A stretch of 64,000 nt of DNA, taken from the NCBI GenBank assembly GCA_963920575.1, contig OY986975.1, positions 1,258,650-1,322,649 on the forward strand. Direction: 5' to 3'. Under the pieces are notes generated by a model. That model saw only the letters and a program-made list of their open reading frames with translations, was not told the origin of the DNA and searched no databases. Position numbers and translations under genes: made by a program. Origin of the DNA: Narthecium ossifragum (taxonomy: Eukaryota; Streptophyta; Magnoliopsida; Dioscoreales; Nartheciaceae). Shown piece after piece: positions 57,527-64,000 of the stretch. Numbering within the stretch: the stretch's first letter is position 1; every line of letters begins with the position of its first letter.

Positions 57527-60279
57527 CTACACTTCCTCTGCTTTGTGTGTTGCTTCCAGCAGAGCAAAATGGCAGGCGGCAATCGCGTCTTTGATGGAGA
57601 GAAACACCCATTCCAATCCAATGGCGTTGATGAAGTTGGAGAATACTAACTTCTGTACAACAGCAGATCTAGGATTGTTTATTCCCCGCTGAAAAATTAT
57701 AGGAAAGAGTAAGTTCGATTCATCAATAGGTACATCAGAAAGTTTTCTCATTCTTTTCAAATATATATCTTACCTTGATCCCTCTTTTCTCTAGGCTTTT
57801 GAAGAACTTCATGCAACATTCCGATCCCAGTATTGTCAATGGTGGTGACTCCTGTAGTCACAAAACTCGATATATATAACTTAAGATTATGGGACAACTG
57901 GTGATTTGGAACTCAACCGAATAAAAGACTCACCACTCATGTCGAGTATGACATACTGCAAATCATCTCCCTTTTTAAGGGAAGTTTTCTCTTCATCATC
58001 CACCCATCTTGAGATCCTAGGATGATATCAACGAAAACAAGGTTTAATTATCAACCTTCCAGCATTAGTAGCCCCATATGTATATCCTAATCACAGAAGG
58101 TAAGATGAATAATTATTACAAGAGAAATGTTGAAGTTACCTTTCTCTTAGATAGCCAGAGTTGGCGAAGCAAATAAAAGAACCCATTTGCAGGATTAGAA
58201 TGCCGGATAGGATGGATGCATCTGGGTACTGCTCTATATCGCAGAACACCTCTGTTCCTCCTACTTTCCCAAGGTTGTATGTTGTTGGTCTAGCTACATC
58301 TAACATTACTCTTCAGTACTGATAAGCCCGCCTGTTAAACAACATAGAATTAAATGCATCATTTCACCTACTGGATTGCCACAAACTATATTACTGATAC
58401 TTCAACAATCCTACAATTATAGGAAGCATGAAGCTTTTAAATCTAATCTATATGAGATTACTGGACATATGGAAAACTTGGAAGACAATGAAAGCAATGT
58501 GGGGGGGGGGGGGGGGGGGGGTTGTTCTTACTGACAAAACGAGGCCAGTAACCATATTGAAGAAGAGAACACCAAGGAAAGCAGCCGTGCAGATAACGAA
58601 GTCAAACTTGTCCACCTTGAAGAGATGCCGGACCTCATGGTACTCTATTAGGCCGATCATGGCGACGATGATGATCGCGAAGAGTGCCACCAGAGGTGTG
58701 TAATTGAAAAGAGGAGCCAAGAACAGCAACACCAACATCATGCTAATTGACATCACCACGTTCGACATTGGCGGCATCCGGCATGGAAGTTTACTGCTGA
58801 TTTTGAGAATGGCCCTGAAACAACACTTCTTCAGTATGACTGTTCCATGAGAGTACAAGAACACTGTCATCAACAAGAGAGATCAATTTCAAAGGAGAAA
58901 ATTTCACCAGTGGTAAGATAGCAAGAAGTGAAAGAGCCAAATATGTACATGATCCCATAAGCTTTAAACTCCTTTGGTTGCCATCTATCTGTTGATTTGT
59001 TCATCATTGCAAGACTCCTCCCAACTGCTATCCCTTCCTACTTGAGTAAAAGACCAATGACAACACGATGGTATCAGTTGCAGCAGAACACATCAAAGTG
59101 AAGGTCACAGGAATAGAGTAAAGGCTTAGTGTGGTATCTTACAGCTATTGCTAAGAAACCAGAGATCAACCCTGCTTTCATGGCAAGTTTGACATACTGA
59201 GGCTGGAACTTTAGATCGTCTATGGAAATTGGATTAAGTCGTTTCTTTAAAGGGCCAATCTGTTCATGTTGTAGTATAAGCATCATATAAAAGAACAAAA
59301 TGTGAAGAAAGAGGGGGAAAAGTAAATAGCCAATGATAAAATTACTGAATCACCAAAAACAAATCAGCAAAATCAGTGTTCTCAAATTGTCGACAAAGGA
59401 AACAATTTTCTTACGTCATGGCAGTGACAATTTGCTGAATTTGCTCAATATGACTATATATCACCAAATCATCGTTACTTTTTCGTATTTCTCAATCAAA
59501 TATCGACTTCTTTAGATTTCATGTGGATATTCGTAAAAATAGGACTTTGGGTTCTTCTTTCATCCCGATTCATGTGCCTAATGTCAACAGAAATTAGTAA
59601 TTACACTTTCTAAACAAGGTTAATGTGATCCAGCTTTCTTGATATCTGGTTCATTTGCCCATAAAAGTAACAGGGATGAACAATCCAGAAAAGTCATAAG
59701 AGGGGCCCTTCTTTGAAACGAAAAGGTATTAAGAAGAAAAGAAAAGATCGACTTTTTTTTTGCATTTGATCCGAAGGTGAAAATTCGTCCAACAAAACCT
59801 AAAAGTAAATGATTGTCAAATTCTTCCAACATTACGTTAAAGTTGATGATAAACAATAGAAAAGGCAACTCGAGAAGGGAAAACTTACAATTGGGATCCC
59901 ATGATCCTCCGCATGAGTGACATAAGTAAATATACATCCAAATATTACCACAAGCAAAGGAGAGATTGCCAATACGCACAAGAATCTTGGAAGTTTTGTT
60001 TCCTGCAAATATTTCCAGGAAAAAACATCGATAAGAACAACTATCAAAACATAATCTCTAATAACTATTCCATAATTTAGAAGTTCATGGCTGGTAAAAA
60101 GTAGGAACAGGAGGAGGCATATTCCAAGAACTGCACTTTGCCATCTCCAAAACTGAATGAAAAACCGAGACTATATCGGTCTTCGTTGTAAAATTATGCA
60201 TTCCCAGCATCCCCTTTAATTCCTGCAAGATAATCAGCATAGCAATTCCACCGATGAAGCCAGCAGTTGCAAAAATATA
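57527..60279 (-). pseudogene. SULTR-type sulfate transporter pseudogene, 5'-truncated
   Basis: Nine minus-strand exons of a SLC26/SULTR family member, probably group 3: 60279-~60120 (AGFIGGIAMLIILQELKGML), 60002-59889, 59259-59143, 59037-58908 (AVGRSLAMMNKSTDRWQPKE), 58814-58532 (NVVMSISMMLVLLFLAPLFN and the following helices), 58331-58140, 58016-57934, 57851-57774 and 57688-57527. The last three carry the cytoplasmic STAS domain (VTTIDNTGIGMLHEV). The intact family moves sulfate or related anions across membranes. Splice sites are mostly GT-AG with correct phase. Frame breaks occur near 58765, 58310 and 57800, and the first exon shown lacks a good donor. The N-terminal membrane helices are missing; Harbinger sequence lies upstream. 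Confidence 0.85.
58501..58520. repeat. Poly(G) tract of about 20
   Basis: Uninterrupted G run beside the donor of the fifth visible sulfate transporter exon. It may be prone to sequencing error. Confidence 0.9.
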
Positions 60280-60689
60280 CTGTGAATTAGTACTAATAAG
60301 CAGATGCCATTGTTCAAATGACAGTTTTACATAATTGCAGCAAGTAGACATCCCAAAACATTGCTGCTAGCTATAGGTACTTGCACATGTCCTACTAGCC
60401 AATGTTTCTATATTGGCAGAAGAATATCTAAAACACAACTTCTACACAGAAGCTGCACACACACAGCTCAAGTCATTGCGAAGGGTATACGTGCTTGCAG
60501 TAGCACATAACCTACTAGCCAATATTGAAAGTTGGCATCAAAACAGGTAAAAAGAGTACTGCAAGTGACAGAGAGTGAAGAGAGTATTACTTAAGTCTTA
60601 CAAACCCAAAATAGATAATTAAGAAGTAGTCTAAAAGGCTGTTAGCATCAGCCATGTAGCAGTAAAACAAACTTTAGTAGGGTCATTCA

Positions 60690-61715
60690 GTTGCTACTGA
60701 TTGTACGCCATGAGTTCCAGGAAGTCCAAGGAAACGGTTCAGCCAAATCAACCTCAACTCCACAGACTTTGCCAAAAAATCCTCTAGCCTCGGTGTCCGT
60801 ATTGAGGAGATGATCATAAACAGTAGCAAGCTGAACCTTTTAGTACCCATGCACTTCAAGATTCATAACTTCTTTGTAGAGTTCATTCGCAAATTGGCAG
60901 GCCCTTGAGGTATTGAAGACATGGGCTACTTGTTCTAGAGACTTCTTGCCGATGATGTCGTTGCAATTTCATCAATATTCCTCTTTCCCTTCTTCACACG
61001 TACAAATGCCAGTTTGGCATGACTTGTTGGACTTTGTGCCTCATCACCATCATGCTCCATATATTGGTTAGAGGAGAGGCCAATATTCGTAGAACGAGAA
61101 GTGGAAGCATTAGTAGTGGGAGGAGTTAAAGGGAGGTCTGAAAATGATCTCGCATGTTCTCCCTTTGCTGGTTCACTTCCACAAACAATCAGCAAATTCT
61201 CATAGTCAGGAATAAGGGTGTTGATATAGGGTGCGTCCTTTGGGTTTGCCTATAAATGAGATACTAATTTGTTAGTGAGTATCCGAAACCAAAACTCACA
61301 AATAAAATGATAATTCACACTTACCAACAAATATGATGCAACCTCTTCTTCACCCATGACAACTTTCTTCTCAACATCATCCCAAGTAACCCCACTCAAG
61401 TCCTTGAATTTTTTTATCCTTTTCCATTTGGCCCTTGGATGCCTAAGATGATTGTTAATATTGCCCTCCGACACAACCACATGTCTCAAAGATAGCTTTT
61501 GCCGCAGCAGTAATGGCGGGGGCCTTTAAATGATTGTCCCCTTTAACAAGATTTGCAAAGGTTTGTAGAAGAAACCGGCTTAAGAAAGCTGGCCATTGAA
61601 AGGGGTGAGCCTTGCTTTTGTCCTTATCCTGCTTGGCTTGTGAAGCACATATAGACTCTTCCGCCCTACATAGATGTGATGAAAAAAAGCATAAAAAAAA
61701 CATAGAGCTATACAA
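60690..61715 (-). pseudogene. PIF/Harbinger ORF1: Myb/SANT-like protein
   Basis: Minus-strand relic of the DNA-binding accessory protein of a PIF/Harbinger transposon. It reads PFQWPAFLSRFLLQTFANLV then KAPAITAAAKAIFET. A frameshift near 61485 follows, then NNHLRHPRAKWKRIKKFKDL then GVTWDDVEKKVVMGEEEV (third helix and tail of the Myb/SANT-like domain). A 75 bp GT-AG intron (61324-61250) joins in phase to NPKDAPYINTLIPDYENLLI. A Ser/Thr-rich region follows to 60935, and after another frame change a C-terminal part (LEQVAHVFNTSRACQFANEL) extends to about 60690. It lies 3' of the transposase on the same strand. Confidence 0.75.
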
Positions 61716-61862
61716 TTTTTACAGATATGATATCACCACATGACAACAAGGTTATCTAAGAAGACGTGATCGTTGTGACCACATCTCTTCAGCCATTCTA
61801 TCTCTCACATCTGTCCACTCTCTAGCATTTGCTCTTCAGTCGGGACTACAGAATCCCCACCT

Positions 61863-62450
61863 TTGATTATAATATAATTGTGTAATATACAACAGGCTTG
61901 AACAAAGTCCACTTGAGATGGATATGGAAGAAAAGGTCGCGATGTAAGAATCTTAAAATGATTTTCCAAAGCCCCAAAAGCTCGCTCAACCGAAGTACGG
62001 AGTGAGGAATGTAATAAGTTATATAAGTCCTTCGCAGTGGACGGTGCTTGAACACCCCAATCCTTGAGATGGTATTTAACTCCACAATATGGGGATAAAA
62101 AACCAGGGATGGTAGAATGACCAGCATCACATAACTAGAATTTTCCTATAACATTAAAATTTCATGTACGGTGAACGGTTGTGACTTTTCAATACAAGTG
62201 ATTGTAGAGAATGTGAGTGACATACCCTCGGGAACCAGGAGACCATTAGGCCTTTCCAAGACATCTCATAGTATGAGAGCGACGTGAGCTGAACCCTCCC
62301 AACCTGCTAGCACACAAGTGAACTTCAAATCGAAGTCCACAACAGCTAGCACATCTTGGGTCAGGTAGGGTTTGCGCCCTCAAAACGCACTAACCATTTG
62401 TGCAAGCAATGATGTGTGGATATGTGTTCCATCGATGGCACAACAGCTAG
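61863..62450 (-). pseudogene. PIF/Harbinger DDE transposase fragment
   Basis: The minus strand reads IDGTHIHTSLLAQMV near 62445, then KPYLTQDVLAVVDFDLKFTC and LAGWEGSAH, which hold the first catalytic Asp region. It continues with RPNGLLVPEG, LCDAGHSTIPGFLSPYCGVK (second Asp), and SLRTSVERAFGALENHFKIL (catalytic Glu), ending LPYPSQVDFVQACCILHNYI. TGA codons at 62380-62382 and 62266-62268 interrupt it. The N-terminal third is not recognisable. The enzyme would excise and insert elements at TWA sites. With the adjacent ORF1 this marks a dead autonomous element, but its TIRs were not located. Confidence 0.85.
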
Positions 62451-62844
62451 CACATTAAGAACAGCTTTTAAAACAAATGGGTAACTAACTTCCTATTTTT
62501 AACTAAAAGACAATTTGACTGAGTTGCCTTAAACCATGGCAAGTACTCGGTCCATGATAATATGTATGGATGTGTGGTCGTACTCGATGGACGTACATAA
62601 TCATCATGGAGCTGTGTTATAGCTCCCAATATCACAGCCATTCCAGCAGCCATCACACTAAGAACTCTTCGTCATTTTCCATCTACACGACATGCATTTT
62701 AGATGTAATTTAGTAGTAAATGAGATTGGTACGAATAGGGAGGAGTACAAATCACTCCCATATCCCTTCCATGACTCTCAAAAACATTTTATATGCGCAA
62801 TACTTTGATGCAGAAAATGTTTTCCCACATGTGGACATTAGTGG

Positions 62845-63135
62845 TGAGCAAAACCGAACCGAACTCCTAGAACCGAACCGAATTGTTCGGTTCGGTTTTT
62901 CGGTATATTCGGTTCGGTTCGGTTTTTTTTAAAAAAAAGAATTTGGTATTCGATTCGATTTTGGTTTTTATTTTTAAATTTTGGTAAATACCGAAATACT
63001 GAAATTTTAAAGTTATATACCTTATTTCGGTTCGGTTTTATATTGTAGAGTAAAAAACTATAAATTATTTTGATTTTTTCGGTTCAGTTCAGTTTTTGCA
63101 TGAATTCAATTCGGTTCGGTTTTTAAATTAGTGTA
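62845..63135. repeat. AACCGAA/TTCGGTT palindromic repeat block
   Basis: The first half has AACCGAACCGAACTC and GAACCGAACCGAATT. The opposite-strand wording TTCGGTTCGGTTTTT recurs five or more times up to 63122. The 62850-62930 part can fold into a hairpin. This resembles the abundant plant CGGTT-type MITEs; exact ends and target duplication were not found. Confidence 0.6.
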
Positions 63136-63139
63136 CCGG

Positions 63140-63846
63140 ATCAAAAAATATGTAATCTAGTGGAAGAAATAGGGTTTGAATATACTTATTTAGCCATTCT
63201 CACGAATCAAAAAGCCTAACTGATCCATTTTCATATTTTTCCTTTTTTTAGGGTTTCATCCAATTGAAAGCATATGAGTAAACCCTAAAAGGATTTACAA
63301 TCCAATTATCATGAAATCAAGAAGATAGAAATAAACGGCATCAATCGGAAAGATGAAAATGAATGTCAAAGATAAATCCATCTGAATCTATAAATAAATG
63401 GATAAGAATCAAAACTTAACTTCTCCTTTGTTTCATGCATCCTCACATTCTTCACCATCCTGGTCGAAGTCAAGATTACGACTACCGGGTTGAAAAGATG
63501 AAAATGGGGGTGAGGTGGATGGAGCCGGAGTCGATGGAGATGACAGAAGGCTGCAAATCACCAGTCGAGGGAGACGCCAGAAGCGAGTCAGCGAGTGCGA
63601 CGATTAAAAGATGAAAATGGAAAAGGAAATGTTGATCGGAGGAAAAAAAAAAGGCGCGAAGGATGATTGTAGGGACACGAGGGTAATATCGTCCTTTTTA
63701 CATGATTTGGGCTTATTGTCCCAAAAAAAGGCCGCGCGGGGATTTAACAAAGCTTATGGCGTTTTGGCCGAATGCGGGGTCTAATATGGGGTTTTAAACC
63801 AATACCCCTAATTTAAACATGTGTATATGTATTTTGTTAAGAAAAG
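63140..63846. other. Intergenic, no gene recognised
   Basis: A/T-rich, with short GA-rich runs. ORFs are short and without recognisable domains. Confidence 0.5.
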
Positions 63847-64000
63847 TGAAAAATCACGTTTAAAAGTTGTATAGCTCAATCATACTCAAAAGAAAGAAGG
63901 AAAGAAAGAAAAAAGACAACCATTACCTTTTTCCAATCCCTCCCATGCCAACGATATCTTCTTTTCGCCTGCGGATCAACCTTTTCCAGCCCATGCAAGA
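63847..64000. repeat. Fourth copy of the 1.2 kb module, cut by window end
   Basis: From AAATCACGTTTAAAAGTTGT the sequence follows A 6807-6950 with about 15-20 percent differences and continues to the last base (CCTTTTCCAGCCCATGCAAG). It begins at nearly the same point as the copy at 50213. Confidence 0.72.

Noticed and set aside
58428..58703. Plus-strand ORF containing a poly-Gly run
   Set aside because: It crosses the poly(G) tract and is antisense to a clear sulfate transporter exon.

Overview
The window looks like a repeat-rich, largely non-functional stretch of a flowering-plant nuclear genome. A monocot is likely but not proven: the coding relics of the CAF1-like, EF-hand and LRR genes are GC-rich, and the retroelement, MULE, PIF/Harbinger and plant-mobile-domain families are all plant types. 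No tRNA, rRNA or CRISPR was seen. Almost every recognisable gene is a relic, a captured fragment, or part of a mobile element.

Layout: 1-14358 (copy A) and 29188-43087 (copy B) are two near-identical copies of one ~14 kb segment. Both carry CAF1-like, Myb/SANT-like and F-box/LRR pseudogenes and a LINE scrap, but they differ by insertions. Only A has a 1445 bp Pack-MULE (11957-13401) carrying the ectodomain of an LRR receptor kinase. Only B has a 203 bp Tourist-type MITE (30021-30223) and a ~2.3 kb compound insertion (36190-38465). Between the copies lie a plant mobile domain gene (14757-18286), a GRF zinc-finger gene (19100-19654) cut by an LTR, and a 9.5 kb Ty3/gypsy chromovirus-type retrotransposon (19653-29189). 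The 3' LTR of that element is fused to copy B.

43088-50212 holds a DUF3537-like membrane protein gene with a decayed gypsy fragment in its last intron, and a Ulp1-like protease gene; both are on the minus strand. 50213-53070 is another copy of a 1.2 kb module from the A/B segment, with a second gene-capturing TIR element nested in it (eIF2-gamma P-loop exon). A solo LTR with a clear target duplication (53191-54419) and a third partial copy of the segment (copy C, 54512-56030, EF-hand relic) follow. 56200-63846 has an unrecognised ORF, a 5'-truncated SULTR-type sulfate transporter pseudogene, and a PIF/Harbinger element remnant (Myb/SANT ORF plus DDE transposase). The window ends in a fourth copy of the 1.2 kb module.

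The genes do not form a pathway. They show a locus built by duplication, nested transposition and gene-fragment capture. The strongest observations are the two gene-capturing TIR elements (one with a perfect empty site in the paralogous copy), a dense array of short palindromes inside the LTRs, and the LTR-to-duplication fusion. I did not find a convincing new functional system. All similarity calls come from reading motifs by eye, and an uncollapsed-haplotype artefact for the A/B duplication cannot be excluded from sequence alone.
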